This document shows positions 10,887-21,484 of a stretch of DNA of 64,000 bases, piece by piece. Both the position numbers and the translations under genes were made by a program. The DNA is taken from positions 18,384,219 through 18,448,218 of the forward strand of contig JANAVB010031417.1 of NCBI GenBank assembly GCA_029216955.1, read 5' to 3'. Below the pieces are notes generated by a model, which was given only the letters and a program-made list of their open reading frames with translations, made no database searches and was not told the origin of the DNA. Positions within the stretch are counted from its first letter, which is position 1, and the number at the start of each line of letters is the position of its first letter. The DNA is from Iris pallida. Its lineage: Eukaryota; Streptophyta; Magnoliopsida; Asparagales; Iridaceae.

Positions 10887-12066
10887 TGTAGGGTGTAAAA
10901 ATTATGACACGCTGACATAAGACTCAGCCAAAGTCATACGCTCAAGGCCATACGCTCAGTCAAAGCCATACGATCAAGGCCATACGCTCAGCCAAGGCTA
11001 TACGCTCATCTAAAGGCTGTGCGCTCAGTAAATATTTTATTATTTCCTGAGATGACAGCACAGCATGTATTTAATGAAGGATGAATCTGACACTTCCTCT
11101 TTCGTGCAAAGACTGCTGCCCTATGAAGATTAGCCGTCGTATAGGTTTTCGAGAATTGATTTTGTCTCTTACGAGGACAGCTCAGCAGCCATCATAAATA
11201 AAGAGCCATCATTACTGTCATTTCTGACAGTCTGTCAGCCATCATATCTGCAGCACGACGCTCGAAAGATATTTGTCAGTATTTGAAGATATGGCGTATT
11301 TGAGAAGATTGAAGACAACCACGTGTCTACTCCCTCAATGCATACGGCTCCTTGCCAAGTGAGCGTATGGACTCCATACGACTCCTTGCCAACCAAGTGA
11401 GCGTATGGACTCCATACGACTCCTTGCCAACCAAGTGAGCGTATGGACTCCATACGACTCCTTGCCAACCAAGTGAGCGTATGGACTCCATACGACTCCT
11501 TCCTAATCAAGTGAGCGTTTCAGCTTTATATGATCCAAGTCAGTGTATGCAAGACATGTGCCTTCAAAAGCTAGCGTATGGCTCTTCTTCAAAGACAGCG
11601 TATCATAGCAAATGCATCCAGGATGATTTTCAACGTACAGTCAACACACGTTCTCACGTGTCCTGTACTCAGTTACCCACTTATTCAGAAGTTATGCAAC
11701 GTGGCATTCATGCCATCAATCTCTCCTAGATATATTCTACTACTTTTAACCGCACTCCAACGTGTCTCCATCAGAATTCGCCACGCGTCCCTGCAGTTAT
11801 GCACACGTCAAGTAACTGACTGAGCGTATGCTTCAGAACAGTTATCCAGAACTCTATAAAAGAGAGTTTCTTTATCTTCATTAGACACGACGGCCAATTT
11901 CAGAGAGAACAGAGAGATTGCCCAGTTGCTGTCCAAGTTCTTCAAAGTTCGAGTTTTCTTCATCGCATCGTCCAAGGGATAAAGTAATCGTCTTCTAGAT
12001 CAGATTCCTACAGTTGTAATTTTCTCAGAAATACAATAAATAAAGTGAATTTATTTATGGAAAACA
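10887..12066 (+). repeat. E9 3' LTR (about 1.18 kb)
   Basis: Starts TGTAGGG after the PPT and ends in CA. It is full of CATACGCTCA or its complement GAGCGTATG, both as a dispersed cluster at 10935-11030 and in a 38-bp tandem array. A CTATAAAAGAG TATA-like box lies near 11851-11863, which would place transcription start about 170 bp before the LTR end. Confidence 0.75.
11345..11520 (+). repeat. 38-bp tandem repeat in E9 LTR
   Basis: GAGCGTATGGACTCC begins at 11361, 11399, 11437 and 11475, with a diverged copy at 11513: a strict 38-bp period. Each unit contains GCGTATGG and CCATACG, which can pair with each other. ORFs across it are repeat artefacts. Confidence 0.9.
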
Positions 12067-12363
12067 CACCATATCTGTAGGCAGAGGAGGCAACGGAAGA
12101 ACAGCTCCCACCACCATCGGAGGAGTCCCTTGTTGAGGAGGAGGAGGAGGAACGCCCCCGACAGCTCCCGTCGTACCCCCCGGCACTGCAGGAAGAGCAC
12201 CCGCAGTGACCCCAGGGACAGTCATCGAGAGAGCTGGAGGAGTACCCCCGAGAGCCCCTACTGAAGTCCCAACTGCAGGGGAAGTGACTGGAGCCTGTCC
12301 GCCAGAGGTAGCAGACCTCTCCGTCTCCCCGTGCTCCTCACCGGAAGAATGAGTCATAACCAT
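12067..12363 (-). pseudogene. E2 gag N-terminal fragment
   Basis: On the minus strand the ORF starts with M-V-M-T-H-S-S-G-E-E-H-G-E-T-E-R-S-A-T-S. This matches the gag starts of E6 (MVETRSQ...ERTATSQ) and E4 (MVMKTRSH...ERLATSR), so I take the ATG at 12361-12363 rather than the one 30 bp upstream. A glycine/proline/valine-rich low-complexity region follows. The frame is cut at about 12067 by the E9 LTR, leaving no capsid, knuckles or pol. Confidence 0.7.
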
Positions 12364-12593
12364 CCCGGAGACAGATTGAAAGAAAGATATCAATATGGCA
12401 CAAGAAGGATTATATCAAAGGAGGACAGCTAGAATATATTAAATCGATATCAAAGACGGTAAACAAGATAAGCAAGAAAAGATCCTACTGTGATTGAGTA
12501 CTCTTAGCCTACCACCTCCTATATGTAACACATGTTCGTAGTCAACACTCTAAGACGAGTGCTACTACGACATCGCACTAATTGCGACTTCAG

Positions 12594-12611
12594 GACCTGC
12601 ATGGGCCACCA
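12594..12611 (-). other. Putative primer-binding site of E2
   Basis: Reverse complement of TGGTGGCCCATGCAGGTC, nine bases from the LTR edge at 12621, as in E1, E3, E4, E6 and E7. The 230 bp between it and the gag start show no other feature. Confidence 0.5.
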
Positions 12612-12985
12612 CTAAAAACGTGTCACGACCCGCACCCGCTGTAAGGGCACGTGTGCGTAACAACGCCCAGCCCACACTGTTGAAACGGCGTAGAACGCTG
12701 TAGGTTTACTACTCTAACAATAGTTTATATAATATCAAAACCTGTCGAGAATATGGTCAACTCCGAACGGAGGACAAGAAATGATAATATATGAGTACTC
12801 AATCACAACTCTAAGATAATAAAGAAAATACTGAAAGATAAAGACAACACGACAATAAAATATAACATGTCAAGTCCAAACACAAAGAATATACAAGTCT
12901 AAGTCCAAAGTCTCTAATACAAGCCAAAATAATAACAGTCCCAAGAGTGACTAGAGACAAGCTCCAGTACAAAAACCTACTCTAT

Positions 12986-13098
12986 CTACAGGATAGGCGG
13001 TATCTCGCCATGCGGTACTGCACCCTGCGGATCTAGGGTATCTATCTCTAAACCTACTATGTCCGGTGGGCCGTAGTAAGTGCAATAATAGTCCTCCT
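12986..13098 (-). other. Acceptor-like tract and conserved tail in E2 LTR
   Basis: On the minus strand a tract with GGATATGTTGAAAATG ends in CAG (13101-13099). It is followed, after two bases, by an open acidic stretch reading EDYYCTYYGPPDIVG and running to a stop at 12988-12986. C-T-Y-Y-G and the acidic start match the E1 and E6 tails, as does the reading phase. Confidence 0.5.
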
Positions 13099-13356
13099 CT
13101 GCATTTGTAAACATTTTCAACATATCCGATCAGGATGGAACGAGTACAATCAACTAACAACAGTTCACAAGATATGACAAAAGCTATAAGACTGTAAATA
13201 GAGAGTATACACAAGAAATCATGGAATGTACATGTGAGTATCATGGCAAGGTAAGCTGTAAAACTAGAGCTAGAACAAGGCAAGTAAAACTGATCATGGC
13301 ATGTACAAGAATCAAGAATCATCTATCTAGGTGTGTGAGTACTAGCTACAATATGT

Positions 13357-13418
13357 GGCCGGCTTGGGAACTTGCACAATAGTAACAGGCCTGGCTAATC
13401 ATACGTGGGGTGTATGAT
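13357..13418 (-). promoter_or_regulatory. Hairpin and CCGG motif in E2 LTR
   Basis: ATCATAC (13398-13404) and GTATGAT (13412-13418) form a stem. The nearby GGCCGGCTTGGG (13357-13368) corresponds to GACCGGCTTGGG beside the E3 hairpin. Stem sequence differs between families while position is kept. Confidence 0.4.
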
Positions 13419-14059
13419 CAACACTCACAATCAATAGGTGCACAATGGGTGCACAATAGGCTTTGACCACATATCTACACTAATACTCTCCGCCCCCGAC
13501 TGGTAGAGTGGATCCAAGCAAGACACGTTACGACACGGGATTCTACGAGAAGGGAGCAAGTCTCCTCGAGAATCGGTGTCCACATGCTGCACAAGAACTA
13601 TAAGGGGGCTTGCACAAGATATACCAAGATAACGAGGAATAACATCTCATGTCGAGATCCATGAATACCAATCCGTGTGACCAATGTGTCGAGAACAAGC
13701 ATATCTACACTAATTACATGAATTATAACAATCATCGTAAATTGGAAAAGTGTCAGAGAATGTACTCGCCTGTGATATGATATAATATGTCAACTGGATC
13801 CAATGCAGCACCTCGAGGACCTATAGATAACAAGACGTATCAATACTATGTTTAGGAAGTAAAGTCAAATCAAATTAAATCCTATTCTGTCATTCTAGGT
13901 CAAGACAAGTCTAGCTAGGTCAACCTTGGTCATAGGAGAACATTGGAAGTCAACCCATATCCGAGTCCATCTTGAACTCCGAAACCCATATCTTGGCCGT
14001 AGGCCAATATCTTAATTTACTCTTTCACTAAATTCGACTCACTCACAAACCCTCTCTAA

Positions 14060-14410
14060 TTTGATTTCCTACATTCCCTTCTCCTTCTCCTACTCCTTCT
14101 CCTTCTCCTTCTCTTATTTCCTTCCCTTCTCCTTATTCTTATTCTCCATCTTATTCTTCTTCTTATTCTCCTTCTCCTTATTCTCCTTCTCTTTCTCTTA
14201 TTCTCCGTCTCCTTCTCCTTATTCTCTGTCTTATTCTCCGTCTCCTTCTCCTTATTCTCCGTCTCCTTCTCCTTATTCTCTGTCTTATTCTCCGTCTCCT
14301 TCTCCTTATTCTCCGTTTTATTCTCCGTCTCCTTCTCCTTATTCTCCGTCTTATTCTCCGTCTCCTTCTCCTTATTCTCCGTCTCCTTCTCCTTATTCTC
14401 CGTATACTGC
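14060..14410 (+). repeat. CT-rich degenerate tandem repeat in E2 LTR
   Basis: Units built of CCTTCTCCTTATTCTCCGTC recur with insertions of TTATTCTC. The forward frame is open through it (Y-S-P-S-P-S-P repeats), but this is a low-complexity by-product. On the element's own strand it is a purine-rich GA tract. Confidence 0.85.
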
Positions 14411-14424
14411 TGCTCCTACTGCTA

Positions 14425-14530
14425 TTCCTGCTAACTGCTGCTGCTGCTGCTGCTGCCAGTGCTATGGCTAATGCTGCTGCTGCTGCTGCTGCTACTGCAG
14501 TAGCTGCTGCTCCTGCTTCCTACTGCTATT
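14425..14530 (+). repeat. GCT trinucleotide repeats
   Basis: Two runs of (GCT)n with interruptions lie between the CT tract and the TA microsatellites. No gene is associated. Confidence 0.85.
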
Positions 14531-14601
14531 GCTGCTACTTCTTATTTTCTTCATTCCCTCCCTCTATATATATCTACCTATATATTTATCTAAACATCTA
14601 G

Positions 14602-14602
<1 letters not shown>

Positions 14603-14659
<57 letters not shown>

Positions 14660-14679
14660 TCTCAAACACACAGCACATC

Positions 14680-14744
<65 letters not shown>

Positions 14745-14980
14745 TCACACACACACTCCTACCTATATATATAAATACATACACACACACACACCTATAT
14801 ATATATATATAAATACATACACACACACACACCTATATATATATATATATAAATACATACACACACACATGTAAATATATATATATATATATAGACACAC
14901 ACACACTAAAACACACACTCTCTCCTGACACCACTACCACCACTCTCCTCTACACACACACACAATACATATATATATAT
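14603..14980. repeat. TA and CA microsatellites in E2 LTR
   Basis: Long (TA)n runs at about 14603-14656 and 14683-14739 are followed by mixed (CA)n and (TA)n blocks to 14980. The apparent ORF of alternating Y and I here is an artefact. Confidence 0.95.
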
Positions 14981-15624
14981 ATATTCCTCTCTAAAAAGGA
15001 AAATCTCTAATAAATCCTTAAACTAGGTTTTTAGGAAAACCTATAAAAGCTATGGTCATAATGTGAAGAATGATCTCCTCTACATTTATTGTGAAGGAAT
15101 AAATGCAAGAGAGGAAATTAATGGGGGTTAATGAGCTTACCTAATTGATTTTCTTGAGGAAGAAGAAGAACTCAAAAAGAAAAGAATGAAATGGAGAGAG
15201 AGAGATTACTTAGAGATGAAGCAAAGGGAGGGGGTTTGCCTATACATGGCCGGCCATGGGGGGGTCTTAATGGGTTTGGGTGGAGACCCATTAGGCCTCC
15301 AAACCCATTAGACTTGGTTTGCTTTGGTTTGGGTTTGGTTTAACTCTGATTGACGAATTAAGCCTCTAAATGACTAGTTAAGCCATGGAAGTGTGGTTTA
15401 TGGTTTCTAGCCTAGTTAGGATGGCATGTGGGCCAAGCCCAGCTAGTATGTGGGTCCCACTAGGGTCCAGACTACCCGGGTCTCCAACTTAAGTCCAATT
15501 TGGATAAAATTCAAACTAAATCAAACAAATCCCTAAAAATCATATAAAATCGAATAAAATTCCCAAAAATTATAAAACTTAGAAAATGACGAAAATATTC
15601 CTAATTCGAAAACTGAGGGTGACA

Positions 15625-15990
15625 CCAAGTCTACTAAATCTAGCAAAGTATATGTCAACGAGTCCAGAATGACGATACGAACCCAACGGTATGTACAGAA
15701 GTGGATTCCGATGAGCCGATCTCAAAATGATCCGTTGACTCGGACAGTGGGATTCGGTTTGCACGAAAATACGTGCCGGAGCCCAAGTCCACTAAATCTA
15801 GCAAAGTATATGTCAACGAGTCTAGAATGACGATACGAACCCAACGGTATGTCCAGAAGTGGATTCCGATGAGCCGATCTCAAAATGACCCGTTGACTCG
15901 GACAGTGGGGCCCATATTGCACCGAAATGCGTGCCAGGGTCCACGTCGTCCAAATCAAGCAAACTTTATATGAATTTATGCCAGAACGAC
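15625..15990 (-). repeat. 158-bp tandem duplication in E2 LTR
   Basis: CTACTAAATCTAGCAAAGTA at about 15632 recurs 158 bp later (with one change upstream) and the two units are nearly identical to their ends. A decayed third copy starts near 15933. No coding function is seen. Confidence 0.85.
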
Positions 15991-16429
15991 GCCATGAGTC
16001 TACTGGCGATGTCAGAATTGGAATCCGGAGTCCTGGGTTCAAAATTAGAATTTAACAAGTTGGAAATTACGAATTTGGACGGCCAACTTTGGCGCCGAAT
16101 TCAACCAATCAAACAAGCTCACATTGGAACGAAACTTAAGGGGCAGAAATAGGGTTATACCAGCTGTGCACAGGAACTAGTGGCACGTCAAATGAAGCTG
16201 CGATGGCGAAGGTACAAGTCCACGAAGTTGGCTCCACAAAACTATCCAAAAACGAACACAATTATTCGGGCAACTTGGCGGCCGATTTTGACATATCAAA
16301 TGGAAGAATTAACGGCTGAAACTTTAGAGGGAGGTAGAGCTATATACCAAGATTGTAACGGAGGGAAGAATTCGACGATCCAATAGTTGGATTGCCCAAA
16401 AAATATGCACAAAGTCGACGTTCTGAAAC

Positions 16430-16760
16430 GCGAGTTCTGGCTTGAACCCGTACGCGCCACGACGGGATTTCGACGTAAATGTCGAAATCGACTTTCTGTC
16501 GCACTGGTCGCTGCCGAGGTGGTGTGGGGTGGTTCGTTTGGTTCGCCGGAGGGGCGGCGACCTAGGGGGGTCCGGCGGTTCCCGGCCTCGCGCGTTGCGG
16601 CGCCCGGCCTCGTGCGCGGCGGCGCGGGAAGCGCGACAGCAGCTGCAGCAAGCAGCGTATGCGCTGCTGCGAGGGAGGGGACTCCGACAGCGAGGGGGGC
16701 GCCAACCTAGGTCGCCAAAGCAAGGGGGAGTTCGGCGGCCGGCCTAGGTGGCGCGCGGCA
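16430..16760 (-). other. GC-rich island in E2 LTR
   Basis: A sharply GC-rich patch, heavy in CGGCG and GGCCGG words, lies within an otherwise AT-rich LTR. It is at the same relative place as the GC-rich patches in E3 (20360-20700) and E5 (38860-39600), upstream of the acceptor-tail module in element sense. Frames are open on both strands, so ORFs here carry little weight. It may be a transcribed leader exon. Confidence 0.5.
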
Positions 16761-17735
16761 GCTCTGAAATACGGCAGCAGCTACAGCGGTTCGCAGTGGC
16801 TGCAATGGTCTCTCGGCCGGGGGAAGAGATGTTGAGAATGGTGATGAAGAAGTGATGGGAAAGAAGAGGGAGGGCTGTCTCGATTTGGAGAAGGAGAAGA
16901 GTGAGAGAGAGATGATGAGAGGGAAGGGAGAGAGTGGTTGAAATAGAGGGGGGGTGTCTCATGTCGGGTATGGGGGAAAGTGTTGGAGTGAGAGAGAGGG
17001 ATGGTGAGGGTGTGTGTTATTAAATTAGAGAGAGAGAGAGAGTGTGAGAAGTGATGGGGATGGGTTGTGTGTTGTTTAATTTATAGGAGGAGAGAGATGA
17101 TGGTGATGTATAGAGAGGGGGGATTGTTGTTCGGCTGTAGGGGATTTAGGAGAGAGAAGAGAGGGATGGGTTATGTTTTAATATAGGGAGAGAGAAAGGG
17201 TGATAGTGATGTTTGGGGTGTTGGTGTTTTGTAAAAATTACTATATTGGTATTGTGTGTGGGGGGGGGGTATGGGTGAGGGAAATTGCATGGTGCTTGGG
17301 TTGAGTCCCGATGGATCGGGTTGGATCATAATTGGGTTTAATTTGGGTCCCGGTAATTAAATAACTTAAATTAGTCATTTATAATCACTGATAAATAAAT
17401 AGTACACGGAGACTCAATTGGATGGGACACAAGTGGCATGTGTGTAGTAGGCTCAAAATAGTCCGTATCCATATCTTGGGTCGAGCAGATTGGACCGATG
17501 TCAGCTCCAGAAATTAAGTTGGAAGTAAATGTGACTCAGTGGGGTAAATCGAGATTGGGTCAAATGCCCGGAAAGTTGTACGATAAAAATGAAGCACAAG
17601 AGAGTGTGTCTGAGTGGGACACGAAGGTCATGGGTGTAGAGCGTCTCGAGTAGATCGGACATGACAAGTTGGTCTGGAGTAAATGACTAGCCTTGTGCTC
17701 CTAATTTAAAAGTCATGGTAAGGTGCACACGATGA
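16761..17735 (-). other. GA-rich and unclassified LTR sequence
   Basis: GAGAGA-rich stretches to about 17200, a G run near 17260, then AT-rich sequence. No gene or structural feature is recognised. In element sense this is the CT-rich region between the LTR start and the GC-rich island. Confidence 0.5.
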
Positions 17736-18037
17736 TCAAAAATAAAAGTAAAAATTTAATAAAATAATAAAATGACCTAAATTGACCCGAAAGTTCTGTG
17801 ATGCAAATTGAGCACAAGGAAACAAGTTGAGTGGGACAAGATATATCAACATGAAGATAAACTTGTCTAGATCAGAACTTATGAAGGGCGTTTCGAGATA
17901 CTGACATCTCTTGCGCTCCAAAAATCAAATTCACGAAGAGGTATATTTAATAATAAAATAATTATAATTAAGATATCTATTGAAAATAATTGCTTTAATA
18001 AAATTTAAAATAATCCCTAAAATCCAGAGGGCTTACA

Positions 18038-18075
18038 ACCTACCCACCTTATAGAATTTCGTCCTCGAAATTACA
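18038..18075 (-). other. E7 polypurine tract and upstream block
   Basis: Reverse complement reads ATTTCGAGGACGAAATTC, then ATAAGGTGGGTAGGT, ending at the LTR start TGTAAGCC. This is the same 3'-end signature as in the other chromovirus-type elements. Confidence 0.85.
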
Positions 18076-18336
18076 ATAAGACATGGGTATAAGAAGGATA
18101 GATAATCAAATCTTAGTAGAGTCAGGTACGACTAGTCCCAACCAGAAGATCATAGTCGTGATTCTACTAGCAAGACTTTAGAAAGGAGAACTGGAATTTA
18201 GATATTACAGTCTGCCTAGGCACTATCATGGTACTATTGGTCAATAACTCTATAAGAAAATTATATCAATTTAGTGCTAATCCTATATGGTTCAGAGTTC
18301 AACAGGCAAAAGAGAATTGGCTTGGTTGGGCATAAC
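18038..18336 (-). mobile_element. E7 3' end of interior
   Basis: About 300 bp between the polypurine tract and the E3 insertion, continuing at 50648 across E3. No coding sequence is recognised. Confidence 0.6.
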
Positions 18337-18341
18337 CAAAG
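18337..18341. repeat. E3 target site duplication, left
   Basis: CAAAG immediately before the E3 LTR edge TGTCACGACC; the same five bases follow the other edge at 50643-50647. Confidence 0.9.
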
Positions 18342-18594
18342 TGTCACGACCCGGTCCCAATTACTTGGGTCGAATCGGATCATGCCCAGCCTGCACCATT
18401 GTTGAGACGGCGGCAGTAAGCTGTATCCATTTGCAGGTAATATCAACAACACAATAATTATCACAATTTATTATTCCGAATTTAAAAACTTTTACAATGA
18501 CATGGAAGATACAACTTAAATCCATTTTCTACATACATCATGAAGAAAACAAAACTCTAGGCAAACAGCTCATCAGTCTCGAAATCATCGTCCT

Positions 18595-18650
18595 CTAGTT
18601 GGGACCTCGGGGAATATCACGGAACAAAGCCTCATCAGTGTTACCTAAAA
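18595..18650 (-). other. Acceptor-like tract and short tail in E3 LTR
   Basis: Element sense: CTCACTCCTGACTGGA, then CATTTTTAG (acceptor), then two bases and codons reading NTDEALFRDIPRGPN and a stop at 18597-18595. The DNA word GAGGCTTTGT is shared with the E1 tail in the same reading phase. The C-D-T-Y-Y-G core is lost. The copy in the 5' LTR is 36139-36194. Confidence 0.45.
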
Positions 18651-18793
18651 ATGTTGGGTCTCCAGTCAGGAGTGAGCAAAGTACAATTCATGCTAATTTG
18701 ATAATTGAAATAATAATAGAATAATTCACTTTTAAACAATTTAGAATAAATTCCAACAGTTACAGTATTGTGATGTGAATAGGTAATGAATAT

Positions 18794-18853
18794 GACCGGC
18801 TTGGGTTGTACAGTGAATGATCTGGCTTATCCCCGTGTGTATGAGGGGTAAGC
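18794..18853 (-). promoter_or_regulatory. Hairpin and CCGGTC motif in E3 LTR
   Basis: GCTTATCCCC (18825-18834) pairs with GGGGTAAGC (18845-18853), and GACCGGCTTGGG lies beside it. The same is found at 36369-36397 in the 5' LTR. It corresponds to the E1 hairpin at 2371 in sequence and order. Confidence 0.5.
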
Positions 18854-20266
18854 TCGCACAGTTCTAAGTTATTATTTGGATGTGGTCATACTCATTACAC
18901 TACTCCCCCAGTCCCCAAACAGTTACAGTAGTTACAGTAGTTACAGTCAGTGCTCTCAGAGAGAGTTTCGTGTTGCATCGTGGTTTAAACTTGCAATAAA
19001 ACGATTATTAAATAATTATAAACTGACACAAAATGTACTTGCCTCAAATTGGACTGGACTTGTAGGGTTGAGACTTCGGGATTGAAACTAGCCTCGTCCT
19101 CGAAATCCTACATTCGAGAAGTTTGTCTCAGATTCCAGAGTTACCATGCTAACTATGCTAGTTGCAATCTCTAAGTTGTGTCCTAATCAATTTTAATCTT
19201 TATTTATACAATCACAAACAAATCGATTATCGGGTGCGTTGTAATTAATAACGAGAGAAAGATCAATTTAACTTGTATTTTGGAAAAACTTGTAGTTACC
19301 AATTTAATTGATTAAAACTTTGTATTTTCGTAATTATACGTATAAAACTATATTTCTTGTTTTAATGAGAAAACATGATCGTTGTTAAAATATTAAAAGC
19401 TTGTAAATTTTAATGTGAGAAAACTTCATTAATTTTCTATATCAAAATAATATTTAATTTAGATTTACGCGTACGCTAAAAACTCGTAAAACCAGAGAAT
19501 GACAGAAAACCTACGCTACAAAATTACAGGCCACAGAGAAAAATAGAAAAGCTGGGCTTATGCTCTTACAATTTATTTTACATAAATTGAAATAAGAGAA
19601 ACAGTTGTTAGTTCTAAAATTATCCTACAAATTAATTATAAATAAATTAATAATTAAAATAAATTAAATTAATAATGAGTCTCAGATATTGGTCCAATCG
19701 TCATATAGGCTAATGCCTCAACGTCCGGGCGAAGCCGGTTTCGTTTGCACTTAGCTGGGGCCCATTGACCAATACGGTCGTCGCCCAAAATCCAAAATAA
19801 TAATCTTTTTCCGAAAAACTATTTTAAAACCATTTTAAAATTATAATTAAATTTTATAGAAAATCCGGCAGCATTTCCTCTATTTTCGGGATAACCCAAA
19901 ACTGGGAAAGTGTGCCAATATTTTCCTGCAAGTATCCCAAACCAGGGAAATCCAAAAAATATATATATAAATAACCACAATCATTCCCAATATTAATTCG
20001 GAACAACCCGAAACGAATTCGGGAATCCGAAACCGACCCAGAAAACATCACAGCACAATTCGGAAAAGATCCGAAAACCACATATTCCCAGAATTCATTT
20101 CCGAAAGTTTCGGAAAATCAAAACCAAACTAACATAGGCTTTCCCGAAAGTCTCTCGAAAAATCCCGGAAATAAAACGTAACCCAAAATCGAATTTCTCG
20201 AAGGAAATTCATGGACCAATCTCATCATAGACACGGGAGGGACGAACTACTATGATTAACCAGAGA

Positions 20267-20760
20267 TTACCCAAATCGACGGAATCCGAAGGGTTGCCTC
20301 GGACTCGGGATACGCAAATCTGCGAAAACAAACTCGAAATCCCGTAGACAGCGCTGGACAGTGCTGTCCAGATCAGCGGGGCACGGGCTCGGGGGTGGCG
20401 ACGCTAGGGCACGGCCGAACAGGGCTGGCGCCGAAGGGGACGCGGCCGAGGAAGGTGCTGGACGGGGCTGGGTGCGCTGGAGAGGGCGCTGGCCGGGCAC
20501 GGGGGCGGCCGGCGGAAATGGCGCGCGTGCGGCTAGGGCGCGGGTGGCGGGGCGCGGCCGGGTCGGCGGCGCTGGGGGCGCTGACTGGAGGCGCGCGGGC
20601 GGTCGCGGGGTCCGGCGGGCGGCCGGGAGGTCGCCGGGATGGCGGCGAGTGGGGAGGCCGAGGGCGCGGCCTGGTCGGGGCACCGGGAAGGTTGGCTCTG
20701 AGTGGGAGAGAGAAATGGTGGTGGTGGGGATTGTTCTTCTGAAGTGGGAAAAATAGAGAG
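20267..20760 (-). other. GC-rich exon-like patch in E3 3' LTR
   Basis: A strongly GC-rich island with minus-strand frames rich in proline, alanine and arginine, ending in FGFRRFG and TAA. The TAA overlaps a GGTAATC donor-like site, so splicing there would remove the stop. The 5' LTR copy (37810-38270) keeps the FRRFG end but differs elsewhere. The plus strand is also open, so coding is unproven; a 5' leader exon of the element transcript is equally possible. Confidence 0.35.
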
Positions 20761-21152
20761 GGGAGGGAAGTAATGGAAAGTTGTGAGTAGGGGTGGTGTG
20801 TGTGTGTGTTAAAGAAGGGGAGGAGTGGGAGTTGTGGGTGTGCTGAGAGTGAATGTAGGGAGAGAAGTAAGGGGAGAAGGAGAACGTGTGGGGGGGGGGT
20901 TAGTCCACGGGTGGACCAACTCAAGGGGTTAAAATTTTTTTTTAATAATAGAAACCAGAATTTAAATGAAGGGAGAATGGGTTTAAAATCGGGTCTGGGT
21001 TTCGGGAAGCTGGTCCGGGCTCGGGTCTCGTCACAACCAAAAAGCCGATTTAATTTTGAAATTAATTTTTAAATCCACAATTAATAATAATAATAGTAAT
21101 AATATTATATAATAATAACAATAATTCACACATCCTAAAACTAGGTTTCACA

Positions 21153-21190
21153 ATCTTCCCTCCTTAGAAAATTTCGTCCTCGAAATTTAA
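21153..21190 (-). other. E3 polypurine tract and upstream block
   Basis: Reverse complement: ATTTCGAGGACGAAATTTTC, then TAAGGAGGGAAGAT, directly before the LTR start at 21152. Confidence 0.9.
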
Positions 21191-21484
21191 AAAGTAGGGT
21201 AGGAATTATCTCAGGTCAAGTTGGTACGAGTACTGCACCCGTAACTCAGATCCAACAATAAGAATTTCTAAGGCAGTCGTAGATGAGACGATTTAGGGAC
21301 AAGTTTCATTTATGATATCATCCATGCAGAAAAATACAAAAATGAACCAAAGTACACGAGGTTGATCAGACCATCATGCACCGGTCCTGATTAGACAATA
21401 TATTAGTGGGTGCATCCAATAAAATACTGTCATGATCAAGCTTGATAAAGAAATAGCTTGCAAAACTAGGCTAACTTAGCAGCA

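Larger units (their letters stand above)
10590..12066 (+). mobile_element. E9: 3' end and LTR of a Tat/Ogre-type element
   Basis: Non-coding interior (10590-10870) leads to a polypurine tract ACTTTGAAGGGGGTCT at 10871-10886 and an LTR starting TGTAGGG at 10887. The PPT and LTR start are almost the same as in E8 on the minus strand (TTTGAAGGGGGTCT then TGTAGG). The LTR ends near 12066 at GAAAACACA, where E2 gag sequence begins. E1 interrupts the element on its left; the rest lies outside the window. The right LTR boundary is uncertain by 2 bp. Confidence 0.75.
12621..18037 (-). repeat. E2/E7 LTR (about 5.4 kb)
   Basis: Minus-strand sense: it starts TGTAAGCCCTCT at 18037 next to a polypurine tract and ends GGTGCGGGTCGTGACA at 12621 next to a primer-site block. 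It contains a GC-rich island, CT, GCT and TA repeats, a hairpin and an acceptor-plus-tail module, the same layout as the E3 LTR. Interior-type sequence lies on both sides, which a normal single LTR of one element would not show. That it is one uninterrupted LTR is inferred, since no second full copy is present. Confidence 0.6.
18342..21152 (-). repeat. E3 3' LTR (2811 bp)
   Basis: In element sense it runs from TGTGAAACCTAG (21152) to GACCGGGTCGTGACA (18342). It matches 35886-38425 plus 50375-50642 along its whole length (2808 bp). It carries a GC-rich patch at 20360-20700, a hairpin at 18825-18853 and a tail module at 18595-18660. Confidence 0.93.

Noticed and set aside
14061..14471. 136-codon Ser/Pro/Tyr-rich ORF resembling a cell-wall protein
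   Set aside because: It is a translated CT-rich microsatellite on the strand opposite to the element sense, with no flanking gene structure.
14564..14752. ORF of alternating Tyr and Ile on the minus strand
   Set aside because: It is a translated TA microsatellite; the same applies at 25475-25804 and 31869-32181.
19085..19115. Second copy of the CGTCCTCGAAAT block inside the E3 LTR
   Set aside because: Only a partial match, with no polypurine tract or LTR edge beside it; probably chance or an old internal duplication.
20361..20924. Overlapping Ala/Gly/Arg and Pro-rich ORFs on both strands in the E3 LTR
   Set aside because: High GC content removes stop codons on both strands; I keep the patch only as a possible exon, not as several genes.
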